From contig CAZGOS010000087.1 in NCBI GenBank assembly GCA_964527795.1, positions 1 to 11,286 on the forward strand: 11,286 nucleotides of DNA. The letters are read 5' to 3'. The notes under the pieces were generated by a model. That model searched no databases. It was not told the DNA's origin and worked only from the letters and a program-made list of their open reading frames with translations. The translations under genes were made by a program, and so were the position numbers. The number at the start of each line of letters is the position of its first letter. Position 1 is the first letter of the stretch. This document shows, piece by piece, positions 1-7,228 of this stretch. This DNA comes from SMXL01 sp964527795. GTDB lineage: Bacteria; Bacteroidota; Rhodothermia; Rhodothermales; UBA10348.

Positions 1-4
1 GGTA

Positions 5-1309
5 CTAGTGCGGCTCTGTGTCGGTTCTTAGCGTTTCCTGCATTACCCCGGCTGTAACGAATCCAGAGAGCGCCGTAAGAATGCCCACCACCGCGATGGC
101 CCATTCTATTCCCAGCAGGTCCGCGACGATACCGACGAGAAGCGCACCTACCACATAACCACCGTCGCGCCAGAGCCTATATACGCCTACGGAAGTTGCA
201 CGCCATGTTGGATGAGCCACATCACTGATGGCCGCCAACAGCGTGGGATAAACGAATGCGGTTCCGAGGCCCATTAACGTCAGGGCAGTCAGAAGATGCG
301 GGAAGGCGTTGTCAAACAAGAGCATGAAGATTCCCAGGGCCTGAAGCCACATTCCGGCCACGATCATTTTCTTTCGTCCAATCCGGTCGGACCATGCACC
401 CGTGAAAAGCTGGCCGAGTCCCCAGACGGCCGGATAAACAGCAGCGAGCAGCGCGATTCGCTCGATGGAGAAACCGCTTGCTGCAAACAGAATGGGAAGC
501 AGTCCCCACGCCATGCCGTCGTTCAGATTATTCACCATTCCGGCCTGGCTCACTGAGAAGAGCGTGCGATTCTTCCAGCTCGTGAGCAACAGAATTGATG
601 CAAAAGATGGTGACTTGTCTTCCTCTTTTTCTTTTTCAGTATCAGGAGCCTGCCAGTCATCGGCTTCAAGCTGCGCGTGCGTCCTGGTTTCCTTTACGAA
701 CAGCACGGAAAGCAGCGTGCCGAGCAGGGCGAAGGCGACACCCATATAAAAGGTTTCCGGACGCAGGCCGTACGCGGTCGCTACGTATCCGGACGCCAGG
801 GCAGCCATTCCAACCGCCAGATAGCCCGACGCCTCGTTAAGACCCATCGCGAGTCCTCTCTGCTTTGGCCCTACGAGATCAATTTTCATGATGATCGTCG
901 CCGACCACGCCAGGCCCTGATTTACGCCGAGCAGGAGATTCGCGAAGACGATCCACGACCACGACGGCGCCAGCATGATGATGAAAGGAACGGGGATACC
1001 GATCAGCCAGCCGATAACGAGTATTGGTTTTCTGCCGAAACGGTCGCTGGATCGCCCGGCAAACAGGTTGGCTGCCGCTTTCGCCAGGCCAAAAGTCGCG
1101 ATGAAGGATAGAATGGCTGTTCTGGAAGCGACTGAAAATTCGTCTTCGGCGAGAAGCGGGAGAACGGCGCGTTCAAGGCCCACCATCGAGCCGACAAACG
1201 CGTTTACGAGCACAAGAAGCGAGAACTGTTGCCAATTCTCTTTCAGGCCAAGTTTTGTCTTCTTGTGGTTCTTAATTGGGTTAGTCTGATGCAGGATAGA
1301 TGCCGGCAA
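5..1309 (-). CDS. MFS transporter, 12 TM segments (start uncertain)
   Basis: Inner-membrane secondary transporter of the major facilitator superfamily; the substrate cannot be read from the sequence. Twelve hydrophobic segments fall in two halves of six. The family signature between TM2 and TM3 (GRSSDRFGRK, about residues 85-94 from the start used here) recurs between TM8 and TM9 (GAWSDRIGRK, about 304-313), as expected of the two-fold MFS repeat. A charged central loop rich in Glu/Lys/Asp separates the halves. The frame stays open to an ATG at 1381, but that start would run 8 bases into the tRNA-Lys gene on the other strand and add a non-hydrophobic N-terminal tail. I therefore prefer the TTG at 1309 (about 434 residues); CTG at 1294 is another option. 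No ATG lies between 1381 and the first TM. The stop TAG is at 5-7. No neighbour on this strand suggests a substrate. Family certain, start weak. Confidence 0.9.
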   Translation of the reverse strand: MPASILHQTNPIKNHKKTKLGLKENWQQFSLLVLVNAFVGSMVGLERAVLPLLAEDEFSVASRTAILSFIATFGLAKAAANLFAGRSSDRFGRKPILVIGWLIGIPVPFIIMLAPSWSWIVFANLLLGVNQGLAWSATIIMKIDLVGPKQRGLAMGLNEASGYLAVGMAALASGYVATAYGLRPETFYMGVAFALLGTLLSVLFVKETRTHAQLEADDWQAPDTEKEKEEDKSPSFASILLLTSWKNRTLFSVSQAGMVNNLNDGMAWGLLPILFAASGFSIERIALLAAVYPAVWGLGQLFTGAWSDRIGRKKMIVAGMWLQALGIFMLLFDNAFPHLLTALTLMGLGTAFVYPTLLAAISDVAHPTWRATSVGVYRLWRDGGYVVGALLVGIVADLLGIEWAIAVVGILTALSGFVTAGVMQETLRTDTEPH

Positions 1310-1373
1310 TTTTCGCGGGATGTTTGATGAACGGTAGGATACGAAAGCGCGTATATTAGCGCCCAATAAGAAC

Positions 1374-1446
1374 AGGCCCATAGCTCAACTGGCAGAGCAT
1401 CTGACTCTTAATCAGAGGGTTCGGGGTTCGAGTCCCCGTGGGCCTA
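1374..1446 (+). tRNA. tRNA-Lys (anticodon CTT)
   Basis: A complete cloverleaf can be folded by hand. The acceptor stem is AGGCCCA (1374-1380) with TGGGCCT (1439-1445). The D-stem is GCTC/GAGC (1383-1386 with 1395-1398). The anticodon stem is TCTGA/TCAGA, with the loop CTCTTAA at 1405-1411 and anticodon CTT at 1407-1409. The T-arm is CGGGG-TTCGAGT-CCCCG (1422-1438). The discriminator base is A1446 and no CCA follows, so the 3' end must be added by CCA-adding enzyme. A TATATTAG at 1352-1359 resembles the -7 box of Bacteroidota promoters, but no TTTG lies at the right distance upstream, so the promoter is only tentative. A strong terminator follows directly. Confidence 0.97.
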
Positions 1447-1452
1447 CGACTA

Positions 1453-1504
1453 AATTAGTCCTAATTACGTCAGATACGACGATATTAGGACTAATTCTTT
1501 TTTT
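1453..1504 (+). terminator. Intrinsic terminator of tRNA-Lys
   Basis: A perfect 13-bp inverted repeat (AATTAGTCCTAAT at 1453-1465 with ATTAGGACTAATT at 1484-1496) is followed by C and seven T residues (1498-1504). The 18-nt loop can form a further 4-bp stem, CGTC (1468-1471) with GACG (1478-1481). The stem is AT-rich for a terminator, but its length and the U-tract make the call strong. It lies 6 bases past the tRNA, so it should define the 3' end of a monocistronic tRNA transcript. Confidence 0.9.
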
Positions 1505-1769
1505 GCCGAATTTGCTAAATGTGCTGATATGTGCAGCGACAGGCAGGAACTTCCGGAAGGTGCTTCGAACGCTCGTCCAAGTAGAGAATCCCCCACACGT
1601 CTGTGCTCCGATTGAGAAGTTCGGGAGCACACGATTCCTCCATTGTCAGACTATATTGAGTTCTACGGGGAGCGGATTCTGTAACGTGACATCTTGCAAG
1701 GTAGGAGGGACGTAACCGCACAAGCAGCTCTTCTTCTGTCGCTCTCCGGAATGAATATCAACTCGATCG
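1505..1769 (+). other. Non-coding leader before the PLP enzyme gene
   Basis: About 265 bases with no convincing gene. It holds a 10-bp palindrome CTTCCGGAAG (1550-1559), an 8-bp hairpin TGTGCTCC/GGAGCACA (1602-1609 with 1624-1631), and a smaller CACA/TGTG hairpin (1594-1597 with 1602-1605) that would compete with the larger one. A CTTGCAAG palindrome lies near 1693-1700. I see no SAM, SAH or cobalamin riboswitch consensus despite the Cys/Met-type gene downstream, and no clean promoter match. It presumably contains the promoter of the downstream gene, but I cannot place it. Confidence 0.4.
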
Positions 1770-3632
1770 ATGGAAACGGTAGGAGCTATGGCAGAGTTAT
1801 TCGAAAGCCCCAAAATAAACTCGCACGTCGAGAACGGAGACGGCTTGTCCGACGGTTCATTTTCTGCCGCGCGTCTGCTCTCTCCGCGCAGAAAAAGCAG
1901 CCGGCAACAGACCATCGAAGGTCTTGCTCGTGAGCAGCTCGCTCATTTCGGCATCGATCCGGATACGCCTTTCGGAGAGTCCCTCTATAGCTCAGCGATG
2001 AGCTTGTATCGGGCGCATGCTGACGTACATCGCCTCTGGGACATCACATTGGAGACGATAGACTCTCTGGATCGCAAAGACCGGATCGCGTATTTCAACG
2101 CCAAGAAGTTCCTGAGCTTTCAATTGGCAAAGATCCTTGATTCCCTCCAGAATCCATTTCGCCGGTCGTATCAGAGCCTTTCTTACTCGGACGCCACGCT
2201 TTACTCCAAAGGGCCATACCCGATCTTCGACAATGTGACGGCGCTCTTCTCAGCAAACCCGGTTATCGTGCGAACGGCCACGTACATCTATGCCTGTACC
2301 GAGTGGGTAAACGACGCCTTTCAGGGCCGCGAACAGCTCCACGAAATCTACTCGCGCCTGCTGAATCCGACATCCATATCTCTGGCCAACTACATTGTCG
2401 ATATTGAAGCGGGGCCCTATGCGTCCGAGTACTTTGCGTGGAACTTCAATAGCGGAATGGCCGCTATCGATGTGCTGCTCGGCCATCTTCTTCGGCGTGA
2501 TGATATTCTTATCTCTTCGCGAAACGTCTACGGAGGTACATACCAGCTTCTGCACGATTTCTACGCTCTTCCCGAAAAAATGAACGTGCAATTGGAATGG
2601 TTCGATGGGTACACCGCTGAGGCCTTCGATCAGTGCCTGGCGGATGTCGAGAAAAAGCACCGGGCGGCACTCGCCGATGACAGGCGCGTTGTTGTCTTTC
2701 TCGAATCGCCGTGCAATCCCCACGGGTATGTATTGGAGGTGCCTGGAATCTGCGCATCTTCCCATAAGAATGGCCACACGGTACTTCTGGATTCAACAGT
2801 CGCAACCCCGTTTTTGAGCAAGCCGCTGTATCGATCTGATAAGTCGGAACGTCCGGACTATGTCATTCACTCCTATACGAAGGACCTGACCGGAAACGGA
2901 AATGCCACGGCGGGTGTTGTTATCGCCGAAAACCGTCTGATGTTCATTCCGAAAGGAGAGACATTTGAAGGGGTCTCCTGGGACGAAACGCTATTCTGGA
3001 ACGTGTATTACATCAAGGGATCGTTCCTGGATGCCGACAAGGCCTTCGAAGTCATCAGTGGCATTAAGACGCTTGAACTGCGCGTGATGAGGAAGTGCAT
3101 TAATACCATCGTGCTTGCTCGTTTCCTCGCTTCTCACCCTCAAATCAACGTCAACTGCAACATCATCGAGGGCAACCCGAATTTCGACATTCGAAAAGAA
3201 ACTCTTAAATTCTGCCTGCCTGCGCCGCTGTTCACGATCGATTTCGAAGAAGCGGGAATCGACAGAGAGACGTTCATTAGTTTTTTTGACTGCCTGGCGC
3301 CGAGCTTCAATCACCACGTGACGTTAGGCCAGATGAATACGACCATTCTTTGCCCGGCATACACTACGCATTCCGAACTTGATGCTGATGCGTTGCATGA
3401 TGCCGGCATCGAGCAGACGACCATTCGAATAGCTGTTGGCGATGAGAATCCGAAGGAGTTGATCTCACACTTCATTTCAGCCGCTCAGCTTACTATCGAT
3501 CCGGCATATCCTCGCTTCGCGGACAAGTTTATGGCAGCGCAGGAAATCGATCAGCTTATGCGGGAAGTCTATCTGGAAGTTCATTCGCGTTACATAGACG
3601 GCATGCCGACCATGGAGGAGCACCTGAAGTAA
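1770..3632 (+). CDS. PLP-dependent Cys/Met metabolism enzyme (cystathionine gamma-synthase/methionine gamma-lyase family) with N-terminal extension
   Basis: Cytoplasmic fold-type I PLP enzyme acting on a sulfur amino acid or O-acylhomoserine-type substrate; the exact reaction (gamma-synthase, sulfhydrylase or lyase) is not determinable. Family motifs appear in order: phosphate-binding YSRLLNPT (194-201), NSGMAA (227-232), YGGTYQLL with the ring-stacking Tyr254, ESPCNPHG (312-319), LDSTVATPFLSKPL with the pyridine-binding Asp341, HSYTKDLTGNG with Schiff-base Lys371, and a C-terminal TIRIAVG with carboxylate-binding Arg553. All key residues are present, so it should be active. At 620 residues it is far longer than the usual 380-430. 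The excess is mainly a helical, charged N-terminal region of about 140 residues unlike the family core. A start at ATG 1788 is possible; AGGAG sits only 2 bases before it, too close for a normal ribosome site. It is followed on the same strand by the TerB-like gene after 136 bases. Confidence 0.88.
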   Translation: METVGAMAELFESPKINSHVENGDGLSDGSFSAARLLSPRRKSSRQQTIEGLAREQLAHFGIDPDTPFGESLYSSAMSLYRAHADVHRLWDITLETIDSLDRKDRIAYFNAKKFLSFQLAKILDSLQNPFRRSYQSLSYSDATLYSKGPYPIFDNVTALFSANPVIVRTATYIYACTEWVNDAFQGREQLHEIYSRLLNPTSISLANYIVDIEAGPYASEYFAWNFNSGMAAIDVLLGHLLRRDDILISSRNVYGGTYQLLHDFYALPEKMNVQLEWFDGYTAEAFDQCLADVEKKHRAALADDRRVVVFLESPCNPHGYVLEVPGICASSHKNGHTVLLDSTVATPFLSKPLYRSDKSERPDYVIHSYTKDLTGNGNATAGVVIAENRLMFIPKGETFEGVSWDETLFWNVYYIKGSFLDADKAFEVISGIKTLELRVMRKCINTIVLARFLASHPQINVNCNIIEGNPNFDIRKETLKFCLPAPLFTIDFEEAGIDRETFISFFDCLAPSFNHHVTLGQMNTTILCPAYTTHSELDADALHDAGIEQTTIRIAVGDENPKELISHFISAAQLTIDPAYPRFADKFMAAQEIDQLMREVYLEVHSRYIDGMPTMEEHLK

Positions 3633-3709
3633 TCGGATGTGCCGGAATCAGTCCCACGGGGCGCGCGGTAAAGGCAAGTGCGTCTCCGGCGCCTGGGCCG
3701 CGCGACATG

Positions 3710-3743
3710 CGAAACGAATTCGTATCATGAGGCGCACGTTTCG
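3710..3743. repeat. Inverted repeat upstream of the TerB-like gene
   Basis: CGAAACG (3710-3716) and CGTTTCG (3737-3743) form a 7-bp inverted repeat with a 20-base spacer. Its left arm overlaps the 10-bp palindrome ACGAATTCGT (3714-3723), and its right arm lies in TTTCGAAA (3739-3746). It may be a regulator site or mRNA hairpin for the gene starting at 3769, and it is a reason to distrust starts further upstream. Functional role unproven. Confidence 0.3.
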
Positions 3744-3768
3744 AAATCTGACATCTAATCGCACATCC

Positions 3769-4584
3769 ATGCAACAGGGTAGCGACACCTGGACCCGAGC
3801 TCATGACCTGGCTCTCATTTTTACGGCGTTGGGGTATGGCTCCGACAAAAATCTAACGGATTCTGAAATCGTATCCATCACACAGTCGCTTTCTGCGTGG
3901 CGCCCGGACGATTCGGAGGACGCCATCAACGAGATCGTAATGGAAACCATCGCGGTGATTCTGGAAGGCGACGCAGACGAAGAAGTCGCAAGGTCCATTC
4001 GATCGCTCAAAGAAACGTTGACGATCGATCAGCGGCGCCAGGCCCTGGAAGACGCTGTACGTATTGCCGAGGCGGACGGTATAATCCTGGACAACGAAAG
4101 AACGCTGATTACGGTTCTGGCTGAAATATGGGAGATTCAACCCACTCACAGCCGATTGATGGAAGAATCCTCGGCAGAACTGGAAGAGGGCCCCCTCTGG
4201 AGTCTGCTCCATGACATGACATTGTTGTATATCGTTGTCGCACACGGCTCGGACAATACGTTGCAGGAATCTGAAATCGGCGCGATGATTATGCGACTGA
4301 GTGTGTGGCAGCCGGACCTGGATGAGGAAACTATTCGCAAGATTATTGCTGAGGCTCTCCAGTTTTATTCTACAGGCCCGACAAAGGAGGATCTCGACGA
4401 GTCATCGACGGCTATTCTGCATAATCTTTCGCGAAGTCAGCGCATGGAAGTGCTTGGCGACCTGGCATTCGTTGCAAAATCGGATAACGAGATGACGGAC
4501 CCCGAACGGAATATGATCGAACTCCTTGCCAGTGTCTGGCACGTCGATATCAAACTCGATGGGAGGGAGGTCGGCGCGTCCTGA
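3769..4584 (+). CDS. Tandem TerB-like domain protein
   Basis: An acidic, soluble, all-helical protein of 271 residues from this start, with no signal peptide or membrane segment. It consists of two copies of one unit of about 113 residues (about 11-123 and 147-259). The halves align along their length: YGSDKNLTDSEI with HGSDNTLQESEI, LSAWRPDDSEDAI with LSVWQPDLDEETI, AEADGIILDNERTLI with AKSDNEMTDPERNMI, and EIWEI with SVWHV. The Asp/Gly...Glu pattern following each helix is characteristic of TerB/TerB-like (DjlA N-terminal) metal-binding domains. TerB proteins are linked to tellurite resistance and envelope stress, but no other ter gene is present, so the role here is unknown. The frame is open from 3637 and has another ATG at 3727; the upstream part is basic and low in domain character and overlaps an inverted repeat, so I chose ATG 3769. 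It converges on fxsA. Confidence 0.75.
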   Translation: MQQGSDTWTRAHDLALIFTALGYGSDKNLTDSEIVSITQSLSAWRPDDSEDAINEIVMETIAVILEGDADEEVARSIRSLKETLTIDQRRQALEDAVRIAEADGIILDNERTLITVLAEIWEIQPTHSRLMEESSAELEEGPLWSLLHDMTLLYIVVAHGSDNTLQESEIGAMIMRLSVWQPDLDEETIRKIIAEALQFYSTGPTKEDLDESSTAILHNLSRSQRMEVLGDLAFVAKSDNEMTDPERNMIELLASVWHVDIKLDGREVGAS

Positions 4585-4619
4585 TCCCGGGCTCGTTTCC
4601 GCGCAGCGAATCCGGTGTG

Positions 4620-5144
4620 CTAATCCAACTTCTCGTCGCGAGAAGGACGTCTCTTGGCCTGTCCGCCTATCTGTATGTCCGGTTCTTTAGAGACATGGGG
4701 AGATTCCGGCCTCTCATGACGGGTGTTAAAGCCGTTATTGGGGTAGGGGCTGGAAAATGACTTGAAGCGAATGCCACCGGTCGAGATACTTTTCGCAAAA
4801 AGGGTTTTGAGATAGTTTCTGATCAGCGTCCTTGTGACCGGGAAAAGCCCAAGGAGCCCCACGATATCCGTTAAAACGCCCGGAGTAATCAATAGCGCGC
4901 CGGAAAGAAGGATAATTACACCATCCATAAGTTCCTGCCCGGGAACGGCGCCCGTACTGAGACGGGCCTGCAGGCGCCTCCAGACGGAAAGTCCTTGAGA
5001 TTTCGCCAGGTAGGATCCGATGAGACCTGTGACAAGGATGATCCCGAAAGTTTCCAGAGCGCCGATTATTGTGCCGAGCTGGATCAAAAGGTAGAGTTCG
5101 ATCGCAGGGACGATTACGAAAAGAGCTAACAGACGTGCAAACAT
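4620..5144 (-). CDS. fxsA: FxsA family membrane protein
   Basis: A small inner-membrane protein of 174 residues. Hydrophobic segments lie at about 4-22, 24-46 and 74-101. The FxsA family pattern is clear: VPAIELYLLIQLG (12-24), TGLIGSYLAKSQG (39-51), and the block running from PGQELMDG to LFPVTR (68-105). E. coli FxsA was found as a suppressor of F-plasmid exclusion of phage T7 when overproduced; its normal role is not settled. Residues 106-174 form a hydrophilic, basic and Pro-rich cytoplasmic tail, which is poorly conserved in the family. The start ATG at 5144 is the first residue before the TM segment and has no Shine-Dalgarno sequence. It converges with the TerB-like gene (35-base gap, no terminator hairpin seen) and diverges from the recombinase gene. 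Confidence 0.9.
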   Translation of the reverse strand: MFARLLALFVIVPAIELYLLIQLGTIIGALETFGIILVTGLIGSYLAKSQGLSVWRRLQARLSTGAVPGQELMDGVIILLSGALLITPGVLTDIVGLLGLFPVTRTLIRNYLKTLFAKSISTGGIRFKSFSSPYPNNGFNTRHERPESPHVSKEPDIQIGGQAKRRPSRDEKLD

Positions 5145-5166
5145 GTACTGAATGATTTAATGAACA

Positions 5167-5180
5167 CGTATACGTATACG
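5167..5180. repeat. 14-bp perfect palindrome between fxsA and the recombinase gene
   Basis: CGTATACGTATACG is its own reverse complement. It lies 22 bases upstream of the fxsA start and about 50 bases upstream of the recombinase promoter -33 box. The position fits an operator acting on fxsA, or on both divergent genes, but it is also a simple TACG-type repeat, so this is only a candidate. Confidence 0.35.
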
Positions 5181-5228
5181 AACGCAATTTGCTGCATGAA
5201 GGAATTTAGCCCGTACATGCACAGTGGA

Positions 5229-5260
5229 TTTGCAGAATTCGTAGATCTTCGCTACATTTG
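5229..5260 (+). promoter_or_regulatory. Bacteroidota-type sigma promoter of the xer-miaA operon
   Basis: TTTG at 5229-5232 and TACATTTG at 5253-5260 are separated by 20 bases. This is an exact match to the Bacteroidota housekeeping consensus (-33 TTTG, 19-21 bp spacing, -7 TANNTTTG). Transcription would begin near 5267, giving a leader of about 20 bases before the ATG at 5289. It is the best promoter in the window. Confidence 0.7.
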
Positions 5261-5288
5261 ATAATAATAGTTATCACAACCTGGAACG

Positions 5289-6248
5289 ATGGGAATGGAT
5301 GGAGATGCGCTGGTTTCAAGGATTTCTACTCTTCCGTCCTCTGTTCAGCCGGACAGGCTGATAGACGTCTATTTAAAGCGGTTTGACAGCCCTCAGACCG
5401 TGCGATCATATCGATCGGACCTGGTTGACTTCTTCGGATCGGACGAGGTTGATCTAGAACTGGTACAAGAAGTTAACTTTGTTCATGTGAACCAATACAT
5501 AGCTTCTTTAGAAGCATTGGGGCGAAAAGCATCTACGATAAGGCGGCGTGTCGCTTCGATCAGAGGCTTTTTCGACTGGTTGCATGCACTCGGGGCCATT
5601 GAAAAGAATCCGGCTCAAAAACAACTGATCAGAAGGGTAAAGTCGGTTTCTTCAAAAGATCGCCCGATTTTCTATCTGACGGCCACACAGGCGTCGGCTT
5701 TGATCGAAGCGACTTCAGAGGCCGGCGTAGCGGCTGTGCGCAACCGCGCGATGATCATGACTATGCTGCATTGTGTGCTGCGCCGGTCCGAAGTGGCGGC
5801 TATGGACGTTGAACACATTCGCCCGATCGGCCATTACTGGGTTCTTGATCTCCCCCGAAGCAAAGGAGGTGCGGACCAATACGTAAAAATGCCCGCGCAT
5901 CTAGTAGAAGAAGTCGAAGGCCATCTCCGACATTACGACATTACGTCCGGACCCGTATGGCGATCGCTTTCCAATTACAAAAGGGACGGAAGATTGACAA
6001 CGGAATCCATTTATCAGATTGTCCGACGCACCGCCGTCACCGCTGGTCTGCCCGATATCGGAGCGCATACGCTTAGACATACTGGATGTACTCTTGCCAT
6101 TGAAGCTGGTGCGTCGCTACAGCAGGTGCAGTCCCATGCTCGCCACAAGAATATCGAGACGACGATGGTCTACATTCACCAGAGGGACCGGCTCAAGGAC
6201 AGCGCCGCCGATTACATTCACGTCCGCTCAGACGATCCAGATTCATAG
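5289..6248 (+). CDS. Tyrosine recombinase, XerC/XerD-like
   Basis: A DNA breaking-rejoining enzyme of 319 residues. An N-terminal SAM-like core-binding domain (about 21-106) precedes the catalytic domain (about 128-312). The full catalytic set is visible by comparison with XerD: Arg165 in LRRSEV, Lys192 in RSKGG, His260 and Arg263 in HTLRH, His286, and the nucleophile Tyr295 in VYIH, exactly 9 residues after His286 as in XerD. The usual LGH around the third His is ARH here, a departure from housekeeping XerC/D. The length and chromosomal setting beside miaA suggest a resident Xer-type enzyme, probably for chromosome dimer resolution, rather than a phage integrase; no attachment-site duplication is seen. 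ATGs at 5289 and 5295 are both possible starts. miaA follows 30 bases downstream with no terminator between them. Confidence 0.88.
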   Translation: MGMDGDALVSRISTLPSSVQPDRLIDVYLKRFDSPQTVRSYRSDLVDFFGSDEVDLELVQEVNFVHVNQYIASLEALGRKASTIRRRVASIRGFFDWLHALGAIEKNPAQKQLIRRVKSVSSKDRPIFYLTATQASALIEATSEAGVAAVRNRAMIMTMLHCVLRRSEVAAMDVEHIRPIGHYWVLDLPRSKGGADQYVKMPAHLVEEVEGHLRHYDITSGPVWRSLSNYKRDGRLTTESIYQIVRRTAVTAGLPDIGAHTLRHTGCTLAIEAGASLQQVQSHARHKNIETTMVYIHQRDRLKDSAADYIHVRSDDPDS

Positions 6249-6278
6249 ACGAACGTCCAGCGCCCCCCATTTCAGATC

Positions 6279-7187
6279 GTGAAAAGAATTCCAGTCATTA
6301 CCGGACCCACAGCCGTCGGAAAAACCTCGGTTGCCATTCGACTCGCTGAAGAGCTTGGAGCAGAAATCGTTTCCTCTGACAGCCGCCAGATCTACCGTAA
6401 TCTGAATATTGGTACGGCTAAGCCGCCTGAGAAGGACCTGCAAAGAGTCCGACATCATCTCATAGATGAGCTTGATCTGTCAGATCCCTATTCTGCAGGG
6501 ATCTTTGCGCGGATGGCAGAAGAGAGAATCACTGAGATTATTTCTCGCGGACAAGTTCCGATCATTTCAGGAGGTTCTACACTCTATCTGAAGGCTTTGA
6601 TATTCGGACTCGCTAAGATCCCACACGTAGACGCAAAAGTGCGCCAATACTTGAACGAACGCCTCGATACTGAAGGCCCGGAAGTGCTATACCAGGAACT
6701 CTTGGAAGTGGATCCTGTGTTTGCCGGCACACTGGATCCGACAAAAACACAACGTATCGTGCGTGGTCTTGAAGTCTTTTCCGGCACAGGCCAACCGCTC
6801 TCATCCTATTTCTCGGGGCAGGCGTTACCGCGTTTCGATTACGATATATTCGTACTTACTCGCGATAGATCAAGCCTATATAATCGTATTAATCAACGTG
6901 TTGATCAAATGATCGATGACGGACTCGTCGACGAAGTTCGGCGCCTTATTGCATCCGGCGCATCGCCGACCCTTTCCGCGCTCCAGACCATCGGTTACAA
7001 GGAAGTATTTCGCTTTCTCGACGACGAACTTAGTCGCGACGAGTTGATCGAGCTCATCAAACGAAATACGAGGCGCTACGCAAAGCGGCAGCTGACCTGG
7101 TTCCGAAAGTATGAACAGGTTACGTGGATTGATCTGGATCGTGGCGAAGAGATGCAGATCATAGAAAGTCTCACGAGCTCAAGATGA
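6279..7187 (+). CDS. miaA: tRNA dimethylallyltransferase MiaA
   Basis: Transfers the dimethylallyl group from DMAPP to N6 of A37 in tRNAs that read UNN codons, the first step toward ms2i6A. At 302 residues it has normal family length. The P-loop GPTAVGKTS lies at 9-17. The substrate-binding block begins DSRQIYR at 34-40 and continues into NIGTAKP. GGSTLYLKAL (98-107) replaces the usual GGTGLY form. A variant of the family RALEV motif is present as RGLEV (162-166), followed by TGQPLS. The start is GTG at 6279, giving MKRIPVITGPTA, the standard N-terminus; no Shine-Dalgarno sequence precedes it. It lies 30 bases after the recombinase gene and probably shares its promoter. Identification is firm. 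Confidence 0.96.
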   Translation: MKRIPVITGPTAVGKTSVAIRLAEELGAEIVSSDSRQIYRNLNIGTAKPPEKDLQRVRHHLIDELDLSDPYSAGIFARMAEERITEIISRGQVPIISGGSTLYLKALIFGLAKIPHVDAKVRQYLNERLDTEGPEVLYQELLEVDPVFAGTLDPTKTQRIVRGLEVFSGTGQPLSSYFSGQALPRFDYDIFVLTRDRSSLYNRINQRVDQMIDDGLVDEVRRLIASGASPTLSALQTIGYKEVFRFLDDELSRDELIELIKRNTRRYAKRQLTWFRKYEQVTWIDLDRGEEMQIIESLTSSR

Positions 7188-7211
7188 TCGAGCACGCCGT
7201 GCGGACTATAC

Positions 7212-7228
7212 GAAGTGAAAATCACTTC
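7212..7228 (+). other. Hairpin downstream of miaA
   Basis: GAAGTGA (7212-7218) and TCACTTC (7222-7228) form a perfect 7-bp stem with an AAA loop 24 bases past the miaA stop. A second inverted repeat, CCTCACC/GGTGAGG (7255-7261 with 7263-7269), follows. Neither has a U-tract, so they are not canonical intrinsic terminators. They may mark the 3' end of the operon transcript by protecting it or aiding termination. Confidence 0.35.

Noticed and set aside
1412..1630. Minus-strand reading frame over the tRNA, ending GLEPRTL
   Set aside because: This is the familiar false peptide made by translating the antisense of a tRNA T-arm; the remainder has no protein character.
1505..1769. SAM-type riboswitch before the Cys/Met enzyme gene
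   Set aside because: No SAM-I, SAM-II or SAH core consensus could be found by eye.
2250..2777. 175-codon minus-strand frame inside the PLP enzyme gene
   Set aside because: It lies wholly antisense to a gene with every family motif intact and matches no recognised family itself.
3769..4584. Part of a tellurite resistance (ter) operon
   Set aside because: Only the TerB-like fold is present; no TerC, TerD/E or TerZ-type gene flanks it.
1374..6248. Genomic island integrated at tRNA-Lys by the tyrosine recombinase
   Set aside because: The recombinase lies almost 4 kb away, I saw no duplicate of the tRNA 3' end, and the genes between look like ordinary chromosome.
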